64,000 bases of DNA from Anaerostipes faecalis (GCF_018982945.1 NZ_JABRXE010000001.1:372001-436000); one strand, 5' to 3'; numbered from the stretch's first letter, positions 43,677-53,879 are shown. Numbers and translations are program-made. The notes: a model not told the origin generated them from the sequence alone.

Positions 43677-45080
43677 ATGATACAGATTGTCACGGTCATT
43701 GCAAAATATTTAATTTTAATCATGTGTCTGGTTTATACATTATCCTGTTTTACTATGTTTAGACCTAAAAACAGGGAAAGACAGGGAGATCTTCTTGATA
43801 ACCAGGTGATTTATATGTTTATTTTCCTGTTTCTGTGCTATGCAGTTTTATTTTTAAGAAGTTTTGATTTGAAAATTTTAATATTTTTTGCAGCTCAGGT
43901 CGTATTTTTTGAAATTATGATGATTTTATTTCCTAAAATCTATAAGCGATGTTCCAGACTGCTGATTAATAATACCTGTTTTTTGCTTGGAGTAGGATTT
44001 GTTATTTTAACAAGGTTATCATTTGAACTGGCCATGAAACAATTTGCTATTGCAGCGATAAGTCTTATTGCCACTTCACTTATTCCTTTAATGATGCAAA
44101 AAATATCGTTTTGGAGTAAACTGGGATGGTTTTATGCTATTGCAGGGTTTGTACTCCTTGCATCAGTTTTTGTAATAGGGGTTCAGAAAAATGGCTCCTA
44201 TAATTGGGTTCGTATCGGACCTTTGGCGTTTCAGCCATCAGAATTTGTAAAAATTATATTTGTTTTCTTTTCGGCAGCACTGTTATCAAAGGCAAAAGAG
44301 TTTAGAGATTTAGTCAAAATAACTGTAATTGCTGCGTTATATGTCCTTGTTCTGGTAGTTGAAAAAGACTTAGGTGGAGCATTATTATATTTTGTAATAT
44401 ATCTTATGATGCTGTATGTTGCCACTGCAAAACCATCTTATTTGTTAGGAGGACTGGCGGCAGGCTCACTGGCAGCAGTGATTGCCAATCTTTTATTCTC
44501 TCATGTTCAGATTCGGGTGGCAGTCTGGAGAGATCCTTTTTCTATGATTGAAGGACGAGGAACACAGGTTTGTCAGTCTCTTTTTGCCATAGGTACAGGA
44601 GGATGGTTTGGCATGGGCCTTGGTATGGGGCGTCCATTTGATATACCGGTACGAGAATCAGATTTTATATTCTCGGTTATTAGCGAAGAATTCGGTGCGA
44701 TTTTTGGACTATGTCTGATTTTTGTATTGATTAGCTGTTTCATATTATTTATGGATATTTCTACCAGAAGCAGAAAGTTATTTAATAAATTACTCTGCCT
44801 TGGATTTGGAGTATGTTTTCTGTTTCAGGTATTTTTAAGTATTGGTGGTGTTACAAAATTTATTCCATCAACAGGGGTTACCATTCCTTTGGTAAGCTAT
44901 GGAGGAACTTCAGTTGTTAGTACATTGATTATTCTGAATATTATTCAGGGATTGCATATGTTAGCAGATAGCGAGGAAGAAGAACATGAACGTATTAAAG
45001 CGGAAGAAGCAAAAGAATATGGAAGAGAATCCGTTACAGAAAGACCAATGGGAAAAACCAGGAAAGAAAAGAAGAGCTAA
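43677..45080 (+). CDS. FtsW/RodA/SpoVE-family peptidoglycan polymerase (SEDS)
   Basis: This 467-residue membrane protein of the SEDS family polymerises lipid II into glycan strands with a partner penicillin-binding protein. Landmarks are GSYNWVRIGPLAFQPSEFVKI, the catalytic Asp in VVEKDLGGALLYF, VRESDFIFSVISEEFG, and IPSTGVTIPLVSYGGTSVVST. The C-terminal tail is charged (EEEEHERIKAEEAKEYG). Its end overlaps the start of the penicillin-binding protein gene by up to 95 nt, so the two are coupled. Whether it serves elongation, division or sporulation is unclear. Confidence 0.93.
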   Translation: MIQIVTVIAKYLILIMCLVYTLSCFTMFRPKNRERQGDLLDNQVIYMFIFLFLCYAVLFLRSFDLKILIFFAAQVVFFEIMMILFPKIYKRCSRLLINNTCFLLGVGFVILTRLSFELAMKQFAIAAISLIATSLIPLMMQKISFWSKLGWFYAIAGFVLLASVFVIGVQKNGSYNWVRIGPLAFQPSEFVKIIFVFFSAALLSKAKEFRDLVKITVIAALYVLVLVVEKDLGGALLYFVIYLMMLYVATAKPSYLLGGLAAGSLAAVIANLLFSHVQIRVAVWRDPFSMIEGRGTQVCQSLFAIGTGGWFGMGLGMGRPFDIPVRESDFIFSVISEEFGAIFGLCLIFVLISCFILFMDISTRSRKLFNKLLCLGFGVCFLFQVFLSIGGVTKFIPSTGVTIPLVSYGGTSVVSTLIILNIIQGLHMLADSEEEEHERIKAEEAKEYGRESVTERPMGKTRKEKKS

Positions 45081-46464
45081 CCGTCAAATCTTGCAGATAA
45101 CCTATATTTTTGTTGGATTATTTCTGGCACTGATTGGTTATATTATTCATTTTGTTGCAATTGACAGTAAAGAAGTTATCACGGACTCTCACAATCTGAG
45201 ACTTCAGGAACTAGAAAAAACAGTTGTTCGCGGGAAAATCATCAGTAGTGATGGACAGGTACTTGCTCAGACTATTACAGAAAATGGTGAAGAAGTGAGA
45301 GATTATCCTTATGGTCGAATGTTTGCACATGTTGTTGGATACAATGATAAAGGGAAATCGGGGCTGGAATCAAAGTGTAACTTTGATCTGTTAACATCCA
45401 ATGCAAATATTTTTTCACAGATTACAAGTAATTTAAGTGGACAAAAAAGTATTGGAGATAATGTATATACCACATTGGATACCAAAGTTCAAAAAGCTGC
45501 CTACAATGCTCTTCAGGGACAAAAAGGAGCAGTGGTAGCTATGGATCCGGAAAGTGGAAAGATATATGCCATGGTTTCTAAACCGGACTTTCGTCCGGGG
45601 CTGGTAAAGGAAAACTGGCAGGAATTAAATGAGAGTGAGAGTTCTCTTTTGTTAAATCGTGCAACTCAGGGACTTTATCCACCGGGATCCACCTTTAAAG
45701 TAGTAACAGCTTTGGAATATATGAGAGAACATGAAGACGATTATCAGGATTTCAGATATACATGTAATGGATCAACACAGGTAGGTGATCTGACTATTCA
45801 TTGTTATGGAGGAGCAGTTCATGGAACAGTGGATTTGGAAGAAGCTATGGAGAAATCCTGTAATACTGCATTTGTGCATATGGCACAGTCTTTAAATAAA
45901 GGAAAATTTTCAGAACTGGCAAAAGATCTGATGTTTGATTCCAGAGTACCAATAAATTTACTGGCAAATAAAAGTCGTTTTTCTTTTAACAAGAATTCTG
46001 GTATCAATGAGTTGGCGCATACGGCAATTGGTCAGGGTGAGACATTGATTACACCTCTCCAGAATGCTATGGTCATGTGTGCGATTGCCAATAATGGTGT
46101 TATGATGCAGCCATATCTGGTGAATCAGGTAAAAAATATTGATGGTGGTGTAATTAAAGAGACAAAAACAAAAGAAATATCCAATCCTTTAACAGAAACA
46201 GAATGTACAAAGTTAAAGAAAATGCTTCGAAAGGTTATTACCCAGGGAACTGGAACCAGAGCTTATTCATCACAATATCTGGTTTATGGAAAAACAGGTT
46301 CTGCTGAATATAACAGTGCAAAGGATTCTCATGCATGGTTTATTGGATGTGCGGAGAAAAGCGGGAAAAAGATTGTTGTCAGTGTACTTGTGGAAGATGG
46401 TGATTCTGGAGGACGAGTTGCAGCACCAGTGGCTGATAAAGTTTTCCATGCTTTTTTTGACTGA
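44986..46464 (+). CDS. Class B penicillin-binding protein (transpeptidase)
   Basis: This 492-residue class B PBP has an N-terminal membrane anchor (ILQITYIFVGLFLALIGYIIHFVAI). The transpeptidase active sites are SxxK in YPPGSTFKVVTALEYM, SxN in EKSCNTAFVHMA, and KTG in VYGKTGSAEYNS. It is shorter than typical FtsI and resembles PbpA, the usual partner of RodA-like SEDS proteins. ATG 44986 overlaps the upstream gene by 95 nt; ATG 45019 would give an overlap of 62 nt and also precedes a plausible start (MEENPLQ). The function is crosslinking the strands made by the partner. Confidence 0.93.
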   Translation: MNVLKRKKQKNMEENPLQKDQWEKPGKKRRANRQILQITYIFVGLFLALIGYIIHFVAIDSKEVITDSHNLRLQELEKTVVRGKIISSDGQVLAQTITENGEEVRDYPYGRMFAHVVGYNDKGKSGLESKCNFDLLTSNANIFSQITSNLSGQKSIGDNVYTTLDTKVQKAAYNALQGQKGAVVAMDPESGKIYAMVSKPDFRPGLVKENWQELNESESSLLLNRATQGLYPPGSTFKVVTALEYMREHEDDYQDFRYTCNGSTQVGDLTIHCYGGAVHGTVDLEEAMEKSCNTAFVHMAQSLNKGKFSELAKDLMFDSRVPINLLANKSRFSFNKNSGINELAHTAIGQGETLITPLQNAMVMCAIANNGVMMQPYLVNQVKNIDGGVIKETKTKEISNPLTETECTKLKKMLRKVITQGTGTRAYSSQYLVYGKTGSAEYNSAKDSHAWFIGCAEKSGKKIVVSVLVEDGDSGGRVAAPVADKVFHAFFD

Positions 46465-46471
46465 TGGACAG

Positions 46472-46500
46472 TTGAAATCATCTAATAATCACGGTATAAT
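46472..46500 (+). promoter_or_regulatory. Promoter of the Nudix hydrolase gene
   Basis: TTGAAA (46472-46477), a 17-bp spacer and TATAAT (46495-46500). Confidence 0.8.
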
Positions 46501-46566
46501 ATTCTCAGAGATAAGGACACACATTGGTCAGAACCAGAAAGAATGTTCTGAAGACAGGAGGTTGTT

Positions 46567-47010
46567 ATGACAAAGGCAACGAGCTGTGGTGGTGTCGTAA
46601 TATTTAGAGGAAAGATTTTGCTGTTGTACAAAAGCTACAAGAACCGTTACGATGGCTGGGTACTTCCAAAAGGTACTGTTGAGAAAGGAGAAACACACGA
46701 GGAGACCGCTCTCAGGGAAGTAAAAGAAGAGACGGATGTGGATGCTTTGATTGTTAAATATGTTGGAAAAAGTGAATATTCTTTTTATTCTTTTCATGAA
46801 CAGATTGTGAAAAGTGTTCACTGGTATTTAATGGAAGCGGGAAATTATCATTCCAAACCGCAGAAAGAAGAGTTTTTCGTGGACTCAGGGTACTACAAAT
46901 TTCACGAGGCTTACCACTTATTAAAATTCCCAAATGAGAAGGAGATTTTGAAAGAAGCATATGAAGAATATAAAAGGTTAAAATCTTCTAACCGATGGGG
47001 AAGCAGATAG
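46567..47010 (+). CDS. Nudix hydrolase
   Basis: This 147-residue hydrolase removes a nucleoside diphosphate-linked moiety. The Nudix box is GTVEKGETHEETALREVKEETDV, which matches GX5EX7REUXEEXGU except that the last Gly is Asp. The N-terminus (TSCGGVVIFRGKILLLYKSYKNRYDGWVLPKG) is like the Ap4A/MutT group. A promoter and GGAGG precede ATG 46567. Substrate cannot be assigned; the changed Gly deserves checking but occurs in active members. Confidence 0.9.
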   Translation: MTKATSCGGVVIFRGKILLLYKSYKNRYDGWVLPKGTVEKGETHEETALREVKEETDVDALIVKYVGKSEYSFYSFHEQIVKSVHWYLMEAGNYHSKPQKEEFFVDSGYYKFHEAYHLLKFPNEKEILKEAYEEYKRLKSSNRWGSR

Positions 47011-47022
47011 TATTATTAAGAA

Positions 47023-47072
47023 AACTGTTGTGAAGCAACTGACAGATCAGTTGTTTTACAGCAGTTTTTTTA
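47023..47072 (+). terminator. Terminator after the Nudix gene
   Basis: A nested hairpin, AACTGTTGT with ACAGCAGTT outside and CAACTGA with TCAGTTG inside, is followed by Ts. Confidence 0.75.
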
Positions 47073-47104
47073 CATTGGGAAAGAACTTATCTGCCTTGTT
47101 TTTA

Positions 47105-47133
47105 TTGACAAAATAGTACGAAAATTTTATAAT
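47105..47133 (+). promoter_or_regulatory. Consensus promoter of the D,D-carboxypeptidase gene
   Basis: TTGACA (47105-47110) and TATAAT (47128-47133) have a 17-bp spacer. The leader is about 110 nt. Confidence 0.9.
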
Positions 47134-47245
47134 CAAAGCACAAAATAAAATTTCGTATAAATACAAATACATAAAATATATTTTTGTGTGTATAAAAAAT
47201 TTTACCAGATACTAAACTGTAACATAAGATGTTAGAGGTATATGA

Positions 47246-48421
47246 ATGAAACAACGAATTATGGGGATTTTTGTGGCATTTATAGTGATGACATCCACCT
47301 TTGTCTATGGAAATCAGCCAGAAGCAATTGTAACTTCTACGGTACCAACGCTATCTTTATCGGCAAAATCTGCGGTTGTGATGGAGGCAGGAAGCGGCAC
47401 AATAATTTATGAGAAAGAAAAAGATAAAAAACTTCCGCCGGCGAGTGTAACCAAAGTTATGTCGTTGCTTTTAATATTTCAAGAAATCGACAGTGGGCGT
47501 CTGAAACTTGGAGATGAGGTAACGGTCAGTGAACATGCAGCATCTATGGGTGGATCACAGGTATTTTTAGAGCCTTCAGAAGTACAAAAAGTGGAAACAC
47601 TGATTAAATGTGTGGTAATATCCAGTGCTAACGATGCAGTTGTTGCATTGGCAGAACATATCGCAGGAAGTGAGGAAGGTTTTGTTAAAAGAATGAATAA
47701 AGAAGCAAAAAAGCTTGGAATGAATCATACAACTTTTAAGAATGCCTGTGGTTTAGATGAGAAAGGTCATGTAACAACTGCATATGATATCGCACTTATG
47801 TCAAGAGAATTAACAACAAAGCATCCGGATATTTTCAAATATACAAAAATATGGATGGATTCTTTTACACATACCACAAGAAAAGGAACAAAGGAGTTTA
47901 GTCTTAGTAATACTAATAAGATGATTCGACAGTATAATGGATGCACGGGATTAAAAACAGGAAGTACCAGTGTTGCAAAATTCTGTCTTAGTGCAACTGC
48001 CACCAGAAATGGAGTAGATATGATCGCAGTGGTTATGGCAAGTGATGATTCAAAGGCAAGAATAAAAGATGCAAGTGCACTGCTAGATTATGGATTTGCT
48101 AATTGTCAGGTTGTTGAAGACACTATTTCAGCAAAAGAAATTGGGAAAATTCCAGTCATAAAAGGAAAAAAAGAGACAGTGTCCTATCCATCTGAAATTA
48201 AAACAAAAATTATAAATATTAAGGGTGATCAAAAGAAAATCAAAAAGGAGATAAAAATATATCCAATAACAGCTCCTGTAAAAAAAGGACAGAGGATTGG
48301 AATAATTATATATAAAAGAGGAGAAGATGTTCTAATTAAAAAGGATATCAAAGCTACTGAAAATGTGGAAAAGATGAACTACCTTAGTTGCCTTTTGAAA
48401 GTTGCAGAAAACTTTTTTTAA
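47246..48421 (+). CDS. D-alanyl-D-alanine carboxypeptidase (DacF-like)
   Basis: This 391-residue low-molecular-weight PBP trims the terminal D-Ala from peptidoglycan peptides. It has a signal peptide (MKQRIMGIFVAFIVMTSTFVYG). The active-site motifs are SxxK in PPASVTKVMSLLL, SxN in VISSANDAVVALAEH, and KTG in GCTGLKTGSTSVAKFCLSATA. The C-terminal part is the beta-rich PBP5-type domain (about residues 285-380). It lies outside the membrane, anchored by its C-terminus. Closest kin are sporulation-linked DacF/DacB proteins, but the role is not certain. Confidence 0.93.
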   Translation: MKQRIMGIFVAFIVMTSTFVYGNQPEAIVTSTVPTLSLSAKSAVVMEAGSGTIIYEKEKDKKLPPASVTKVMSLLLIFQEIDSGRLKLGDEVTVSEHAASMGGSQVFLEPSEVQKVETLIKCVVISSANDAVVALAEHIAGSEEGFVKRMNKEAKKLGMNHTTFKNACGLDEKGHVTTAYDIALMSRELTTKHPDIFKYTKIWMDSFTHTTRKGTKEFSLSNTNKMIRQYNGCTGLKTGSTSVAKFCLSATATRNGVDMIAVVMASDDSKARIKDASALLDYGFANCQVVEDTISAKEIGKIPVIKGKKETVSYPSEIKTKIINIKGDQKKIKKEIKIYPITAPVKKGQRIGIIIYKRGEDVLIKKDIKATENVEKMNYLSCLLKVAENFF

Positions 48422-48535
48422 AACAATACACTAAATTTCTTCTGGCTGGAAAATGACAACATTAATTATTCTGTATTCGCTCATTATAATAAGCTCATGA
48501 AACAAAGAAACGCAGGTTTTTAAAGGAGGATTATA

Positions 48536-49351
48536 ATGAGCGAATCTTGGTTAAAACTTGAAGGTAAGACAGTAATTGTTACTGGAGGTGCTTCTGGTAT
48601 TGGAAAAGCAGTGGCACAGGGATTTCTGAATGTGGGAGCCAATGTGGTGATTTCTGACATGGCTCCTGAGGCTCCCGAAATGGATGAAGCAGAAGGAAAA
48701 CTTCTGTATGTAAAGACTGACGTAACAAAAGTTGCAGATGTTGAGGCAATGGTTGAAAAAACAAAAGAAACATTTGGAACAATTGACGTGCTGATCAATA
48801 ATGCAGGAATTAATATCCCTAGACTTCTGGTTGATCCAAAGGATCCGAAAGGACAGTATGAATTGGATGAAGCAGTTTGGGACAAAGTTTGTAATGTTAA
48901 CTTAAAAGGTGTATTTTTTTGTGCACAGGCCGTTGGCAGAGTGCTGGTAGAAAAGGGAGAAGGAGTTATCATTAACATGTCTTCTGAAAGTGGTCTGGAA
49001 GGTTCTGAAGGACAAAGTGTATATGCAGCATCCAAAAATGCGGTAAATTCATTGACAAGATCTTGGGCGAAAGAACTTGGAAAACAGGGAGTCAGAGTTG
49101 TTGGAGTTGCACCTGGAATCATGGAAGCTACAGGTCTTCGTACAATAGCTTATGAATCTGCATTGGCATATACCAGAGGTATTACAGTAGACGACTTAAG
49201 AGCTGGATATGCAAAAACATCAACAACACCACTTGGGCGTTCAGGCAAACTTTCTGAAGTTGCAGATATGTGTGTATACCTGGCAAGTGAAAGAGCATCT
49301 TATGTTCATGGTGTTACAGTCAATGTTGCTGGAGGAAAAACCAGAGGATAA
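48536..49351 (+). CDS. gutF: Sorbitol-6-phosphate 2-dehydrogenase (SDR family)
   Basis: This 271-residue short-chain dehydrogenase has the nucleotide-binding TGGASGIGKAV, INNAGIN, and the active-site Tyr and Lys in YAASKNAVNSL. It is assigned to sorbitol-6-phosphate oxidation to fructose-6-phosphate from its place at the head of the glucitol PTS operon, as in Lactobacillus gutF. TATAAT at 48485 and AAAGGAGG precede ATG 48536. The SDR fold alone would not decide the substrate; the context is strong. Confidence 0.93.
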   Translation: MSESWLKLEGKTVIVTGGASGIGKAVAQGFLNVGANVVISDMAPEAPEMDEAEGKLLYVKTDVTKVADVEAMVEKTKETFGTIDVLINNAGINIPRLLVDPKDPKGQYELDEAVWDKVCNVNLKGVFFCAQAVGRVLVEKGEGVIINMSSESGLEGSEGQSVYAASKNAVNSLTRSWAKELGKQGVRVVGVAPGIMEATGLRTIAYESALAYTRGITVDDLRAGYAKTSTTPLGRSGKLSEVADMCVYLASERASYVHGVTVNVAGGKTRG

Positions 49352-49374
49352 GAAATTTAACTGAAAGGATAAAT

Positions 49375-51297
49375 ATGAAGCTTTTTTTGGAAGAAAACAG
49401 AATATCATCAATTCTAAAAAATATTGAGATGCAGTCTGTTTGTAATGTGGAAACACTTGCAGGAAAGTTGAATGTGTCGTCAAAGACTATCCGAAATGAT
49501 ATTAAAGAATTGAATTGTCTTCTGGGAGGATATGCATGTATTAGCAGTCAAAAGGGTAATTATAAATTAATTGTTTTTGAGCAAAAAGGTTATAAAGAAA
49601 TTCGAAACAAAATATATCAGCAGGATGATTTGTTTAATTCAGCACAGATCAGAATGGCTTATCTGTTCTGGCAGCTAATGGATGCTAAAGAACCATATCT
49701 TACAGATGATTTGTCTGAAGAGATGAAAGTTGCACGGACGACAACTATTGGTGACTTGAACAGGCTTCGTAAGATTATCGATAAATATCAGTTAAAGATT
49801 AAAGGAAAAGCTAATACAGGATTAACCCTGATTGGCGATGAACTGCAAATACGAATGTTCCTGATGGAAAATATTTATGAACAATTATATTTAAACTTTC
49901 CATTGGGACAAGTAGTAAGAGAAAAATTGTTTGAATTTCAAAAAAAGCTTTCTCTGGATGCTTTAGGATTTAGTTTTTTCTTCCGTTTTTTTGTTGTTAT
50001 GATACATCGGGTGGAAAGTGGACACCTAATAACCAATTTAGAAGATAAGTATTTGGAATTATATCAAAATCAGGCATATGAAATCGTAGATGATTTTTTA
50101 AATGAGATAGAAAAAGTTAAAGGCTATAGTATACCAAAAGAAGAAAGGATTTTTCTATGTATTTCAGTGGCGGGAATGAGAACACCGGCAAACATAAAAG
50201 AAATTGAACAAAGAATTAATATTTCAGAAGATGTGGCAGAACTTATTATTGAGATGCTCGACAGAATTAAGTCAGAAATGAATGTAACGGTAATTGCCAA
50301 TGAATTGTTTGATGATTTTGTGTATCATGTTTTTTTCATGATCAACCGGTTAAAATATGGGTTTCATATACATAATTCAATGACAGATGATTTTAAAGAC
50401 AAATACAGTGTTGCTTTTAAGATGGCAGAAATAGGGAAAGAGGTTATTGAGGAGAGAGAAGGCATTAAGATAACGGAAGATGAAATGGCTTTTCTTGCAG
50501 CATATTTCGGAGTATTTTTGATTGAGCAGGAACCAGAACAAAAGAGATGTAAGATTGCGATTGTTTGTGGTTCAGGTAAGATCATTGGAAGATTGTTAGA
50601 AATTCAGTTGAAAAAATTATTTGATGTAGAACCTGAATTTGAGTTTTTCTATAACGGAAATTTTCAGGAAGATAAAAATGATCCTTTTGATTTTGTGGTT
50701 ACAACAACAGAAATTGATATGGATACAAAAGCTCCTGTTATTTTTATGGAAGAAGTATTTGATAAAGAATATATTCAAAGAAAATTTGAGAACATTAAAT
50801 ATCTGTCTGATGCAGGAAGAGATATCAGGAGAGGAATTGATTCTCTTTTCTTAAATCTATTAGATGATGGAAGCTTTTTTATACTGGATTCTCAAAAATC
50901 TTATGAAGAAAATGTTGATAGTATGGCTACAACTTTAATCATGCAGGGAGAGATTGATAAGGATTTTGCAGAAAGAATTCATCAGAGAGAACAGTATTCA
51001 ACAATGATTTTAGATCAGTATGTTGCGTTCCCTCATACAAAGAATATGTTAAATAAATTAACATTGGCATTAGGTGTATTTCCGGAGAAACTTACCGATG
51101 AAGAATATAAAGATGTAAAATTGGTTATTATGCTGGGGATTCCGGAAGAAATGGAGAATGACATGGTTCTTGTAAGACTTTATGATGATATTCTGACCGT
51201 AACAAAGGATTATCATATAATAGAAAAAATTCAAACAATGAAAAGCTACAGAGAATTATTATTGTATATTGCAGAAGAAAATAATATTTTTAGATAA
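49375..51297 (+). CDS. gutR: PRD-domain transcriptional activator of the sorbitol operon (BglG/LicR type)
   Basis: This 640-residue regulator has an N-terminal helix-turn-helix (VETLAGKLNVSSKTIRNDIKEL), a further HTH (VARTTTIGDLNRL), two PRD domains (about residues 180-385), an EIIB-like domain with the Cys in AIVCGSGKIIG, and an EIIA-like domain with the His in VAFPHTKNMLN. Phosphorylation of PRDs and EII-like sites by PTS components should tie activation to sorbitol. It is encoded between gutF and gutM, so it probably controls its own operon. Confidence 0.92.
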   Translation: MKLFLEENRISSILKNIEMQSVCNVETLAGKLNVSSKTIRNDIKELNCLLGGYACISSQKGNYKLIVFEQKGYKEIRNKIYQQDDLFNSAQIRMAYLFWQLMDAKEPYLTDDLSEEMKVARTTTIGDLNRLRKIIDKYQLKIKGKANTGLTLIGDELQIRMFLMENIYEQLYLNFPLGQVVREKLFEFQKKLSLDALGFSFFFRFFVVMIHRVESGHLITNLEDKYLELYQNQAYEIVDDFLNEIEKVKGYSIPKEERIFLCISVAGMRTPANIKEIEQRINISEDVAELIIEMLDRIKSEMNVTVIANELFDDFVYHVFFMINRLKYGFHIHNSMTDDFKDKYSVAFKMAEIGKEVIEEREGIKITEDEMAFLAAYFGVFLIEQEPEQKRCKIAIVCGSGKIIGRLLEIQLKKLFDVEPEFEFFYNGNFQEDKNDPFDFVVTTTEIDMDTKAPVIFMEEVFDKEYIQRKFENIKYLSDAGRDIRRGIDSLFLNLLDDGSFFILDSQKSYEENVDSMATTLIMQGEIDKDFAERIHQREQYSTMILDQYVAFPHTKNMLNKLTLALGVFPEKLTDEEYKDVKLVIMLGIPEEMENDMVLVRLYDDILTVTKDYHIIEKIQTMKSYRELLLYIAEENNIFR

Positions 51298-51315
51298 TGA
51301 AAAAGGAGGAAGAAG

Positions 51316-51768
51316 ATGTCTTATTTTATGATCGTTGCAGTTGGCTTTTTTGTCGCATTAATGCTGCAGTTTTTGCTGCAGATGATTCAGATGAAAAGTT
51401 TTAACAAATATTATAGTAAGCTTCGGAAAATGGGAAGGGTTGCTATTGGTAAAGCAAAAGGTGGATTTTATGCTGGTGCTATTGTCATGTTTGCAATCGA
51501 TCAGGACGGAATGATACTGGATGGCTGTTTTATGAGAGGATTTACAATGTTGGCAAAATTTAAAGAATGGAGTTTCTTTAACGGAGTAAATGTTGGATCT
51601 ATTAAAAAAGAACATTGTAGTACCATCGGAGTATCGTTAAGAAGAGCTGTCTTAGACGCTTCTTCCAATTATAACACGATTATGAGTGGAGGCGAAATCT
51701 TAGAAAAACCGGGACTTTTAACGAGAATCGGAGATAAAATCTACGGTATAAATAAGAAAAAAGCCTGA
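51316..51768 (+). CDS. gutM: Glucitol operon activator protein GutM
   Basis: This 150-residue protein has one N-terminal membrane helix (YFMIVAVGFFVALMLQFLLQM) and the GutM family core (KMGRVAIGKAKGGFYAGAIVMFAID, FMRGFTMLAKFKEW). In E. coli GutM (SrlM) activates the glucitol operon; the way it works is poorly understood. Its position between the regulator and the PTS membrane subunits agrees with that role. Confidence 0.93.
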   Translation: MSYFMIVAVGFFVALMLQFLLQMIQMKSFNKYYSKLRKMGRVAIGKAKGGFYAGAIVMFAIDQDGMILDGCFMRGFTMLAKFKEWSFFNGVNVGSIKKEHCSTIGVSLRRAVLDASSNYNTIMSGGEILEKPGLLTRIGDKIYGINKKKA

Positions 51769-51785
51769 ATGAAAGGAGTTATTTT

Positions 51786-52328
51786 ATGAATGCTATTATA
51801 AAAGCTGCGTCAGGATTTATGGGATTATTCGATACAGGAGCTGAAACTTTTATCAGCTGGGTGTCTGGAATTGTGCCAAAAGTATTGCTGCTGTTAATTT
51901 TGATGAATACAATTATTGCATTAATTGGACAGGATCGTGTCAATAAATTCGCAAAAGTTTGTTCCAAAAATGTTATTTTAGCATATGGTGTTTTACCATT
52001 CATTTCAGCATTTATGCTGGGAAATCCTATGGCATTATCTATGGGAAAATTTTTACCGGAGAGAATGAAGCCAAGCTACTATGCTTCAGCATCTTATCAT
52101 TGTCATACAAATAGCGGTATTTTTTCTCATATTAATCCAGGTGAAATTTTTATTTATCTGGGAATTGCTCAGGGAATTCAGACTCTTGGCCTGGATATGA
52201 CAGAATTAGGACTGCGTTATATGCTGGTAGGTCTGGTAATGAACTTTTTCTCAGGATGGGCAACTGATTTTACAACAAAGATTGTTATGAAACAGCAGGG
52301 CATTGAATTAAGTAATGAATTGAAATAG
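51786..52328 (+). CDS. srlA: PTS glucitol/sorbitol permease IIC subunit
   Basis: This 180-residue membrane protein is the IIC2 part of the glucitol PTS. Signatures are [35 protein letters not shown] and [37 protein letters not shown]. It forms the sorbitol channel with the next gene product. AAAGGAG precedes ATG 51786. It is the fourth gene of the operon. Confidence 0.95.
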   Translation: MNAIIKAASGFMGLFDTGAETFISWVSGIVPKVLLLLILMNTIIALIGQDRVNKFAKVCSKNVILAYGVLPFISAFMLGNPMALSMGKFLPERMKPSYYASASYHCHTNSGIFSHINPGEIFIYLGIAQGIQTLGLDMTELGLRYMLVGLVMNFFSGWATDFTTKIVMKQQGIELSNELK

Positions 52329-52353
52329 GAGCAAATCGTATAGGAGGAAAACT

Positions 52354-53364
52354 ATGTCAGAATATAGAGCAATTACAATCAAACAAGGTAGCGGAGGGTT
52401 TGGTGGACCTTTAACTGTAAAACCGCAAGAGGGAAAAGATGTATTATTATATATTACAGGGGGTGGAGCTGAACCAGATATTTTACAGAAAATCGTAGAA
52501 TTAACAGGATGTCGACCTGTAAATGGATTTAAAACAACAGTTCCAGAAGAAGAAATTTTTCTTGTAATCATTGACTGTGGTGGAACCCTTCGTTGTGGAA
52601 TTTATCCTCAGAAGAGAATTCCAACGATCAATATTAACCCTGTTGGAAAATCTGGTCCAATGGCTAAGTATATAACAGAAGATATTTATGTTTCTGGAGT
52701 AACAAATAAAGAAATAGTATCTGCAGATGGAGAAGCCGAACCAATAAAGGAAGCAGCGCCTGCAAAAGAAGAAAAAGAATTTAAATATAGTGCAGATAAA
52801 AAGGTATCTGAAACTATGGGTGGATCTTCAAATTCAAGTATTATTCAGAAAATCGGTATGGGCGCAGGAAAAGTAGTTGCAACCTTTAACAGTGCCGCTA
52901 AAGAATCTGTAAATACAGTGTTACATACAATTCTTCCATTTATGGGATTCGTATCTCTTCTGATTGGTATCATTCAGGGATCTGGATTTGGAAACTGGTT
53001 TGCAAAACTTTTGCAGCCATTATGCGGAAATATTATTGGTTTAGTAATTCTTGGATTTATTTGTTCTATTCCGTTTTTAAGCTGTCTCCTTGGACCAGGA
53101 GCTGTAATTGCTCAGATCGTTGGAACTTTGATCGGTGTTGAAATTGGAAAAGGAAATATTGATCCAAGTCTGGCACTTCCAGCGCTGTTTGCAATAAATA
53201 CACAGTGTGCATGTGACTTTGTTCCAGTAGGACTTGGTCTTGCAGAAGCAGATCCGGAAACAGTAGAAGTTGGTGTTCCATCTGTATTATATTCAAGATT
53301 TATTACCGGTGTACCTAGAGTTTTGGTTGCTTTTGTAGCAAGTTTTGGACTTTATAGTAAATAA
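52354..53364 (+). CDS. srlE: PTS glucitol/sorbitol IIB (plus membrane) subunit
   Basis: This 336-residue subunit begins with a cytoplasmic IIB domain whose phosphocysteine is probably in [18 protein letters not shown]. After a charged linker ([19 protein letters not shown]) comes a membrane part with several helices ([50 protein letters not shown]). It passes phosphate from IIA to incoming sorbitol. Confidence 0.95.
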   Translation: MSEYRAITIKQGSGGFGGPLTVKPQEGKDVLLYITGGGAEPDILQKIVELTGCRPVNGFKTTVPEEEIFLVIIDCGGTLRCGIYPQKRIPTININPVGKSGPMAKYITEDIYVSGVTNKEIVSADGEAEPIKEAAPAKEEKEFKYSADKKVSETMGGSSNSSIIQKIGMGAGKVVATFNSAAKESVNTVLHTILPFMGFVSLLIGIIQGSGFGNWFAKLLQPLCGNIIGLVILGFICSIPFLSCLLGPGAVIAQIVGTLIGVEIGKGNIDPSLALPALFAINTQCACDFVPVGLGLAEADPETVEVGVPSVLYSRFITGVPRVLVAFVASFGLYSK

Positions 53365-53393
53365 TAAATTAAGTTAAAAGAAAGGAAAATAGT

Positions 53394-53750
53394 ATGATGT
53401 ATCAGGTAACGATTAAAGGAAAAGGAGCTATGGTTGATGCATTTTGTGGCGAAGGTATCTTTGTTACATTTGGTGATAATGCTCCGGACACACTAAAAGA
53501 TTTTTGTTATTCTATTGATGTGGCCCCGGTAAATGGAGAAGTAAAACCAGGCTGCAAACTTGTTATTGATGGAAAAGAATTTGAAATTGTCAAAGTCGGA
53601 GAAGTTGCAAATGAAAACCTTGCAAATTTAGGACATGTTACATATAACTTTAATGGAATTGATGGAGAATGTCTTCCAGGAACAATCTGTGTTGAAAAGG
53701 CAGAGCTTCCGGCTCTTGATATCGGAAGCACCATTGCAATCGTTGAATAG
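53394..53750 (+). CDS. srlB: PTS glucitol/sorbitol IIA subunit
   Basis: This 118-residue IIA protein takes phosphate from HPr and gives it to IIB. The phosphohistidine is probably in NLGHVTYNFNG. The family frame (MVDAFCGEGIFVTFGDNAPDTLKDFCYSIDV) is intact. It is the last sorbitol operon gene and is followed by a terminator. An HPr with the active histidine must be encoded elsewhere, because the HPr-like protein in this window lacks it. Confidence 0.95.
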   Translation: MMYQVTIKGKGAMVDAFCGEGIFVTFGDNAPDTLKDFCYSIDVAPVNGEVKPGCKLVIDGKEFEIVKVGEVANENLANLGHVTYNFNGIDGECLPGTICVEKAELPALDIGSTIAIVE

Positions 53751-53791
53751 GCTATTTTCCTGACTTAAAAGAAAATAAACATCTTTTATAG

Positions 53792-53843
53792 GCTGATGTA
53801 AATGTAGATGAGTTTTAATTATCTACTTTTCATCAGCTTTTTT
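53792..53843 (+). terminator. Terminator of the sorbitol operon
   Basis: GCTGATG pairs with CATCAGC and, further in, GTAGAT with ATCTAC. Ts follow, and palindrome copy 4 starts at the next base. Confidence 0.85.
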
Positions 53844-53879
53844 ATTACATAGGAAATTCCTTTGAATTTTCTATATAAT
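53844..53879. repeat. 36-bp palindromic repeat, copy 4
   Basis: ATTACATAGGAAATTC, loop CTTT, GAATTTTCTATATAAT: the left arm is perfect and the right arm has two changes. It lies directly after the sorbitol operon terminator. Confidence 0.9.
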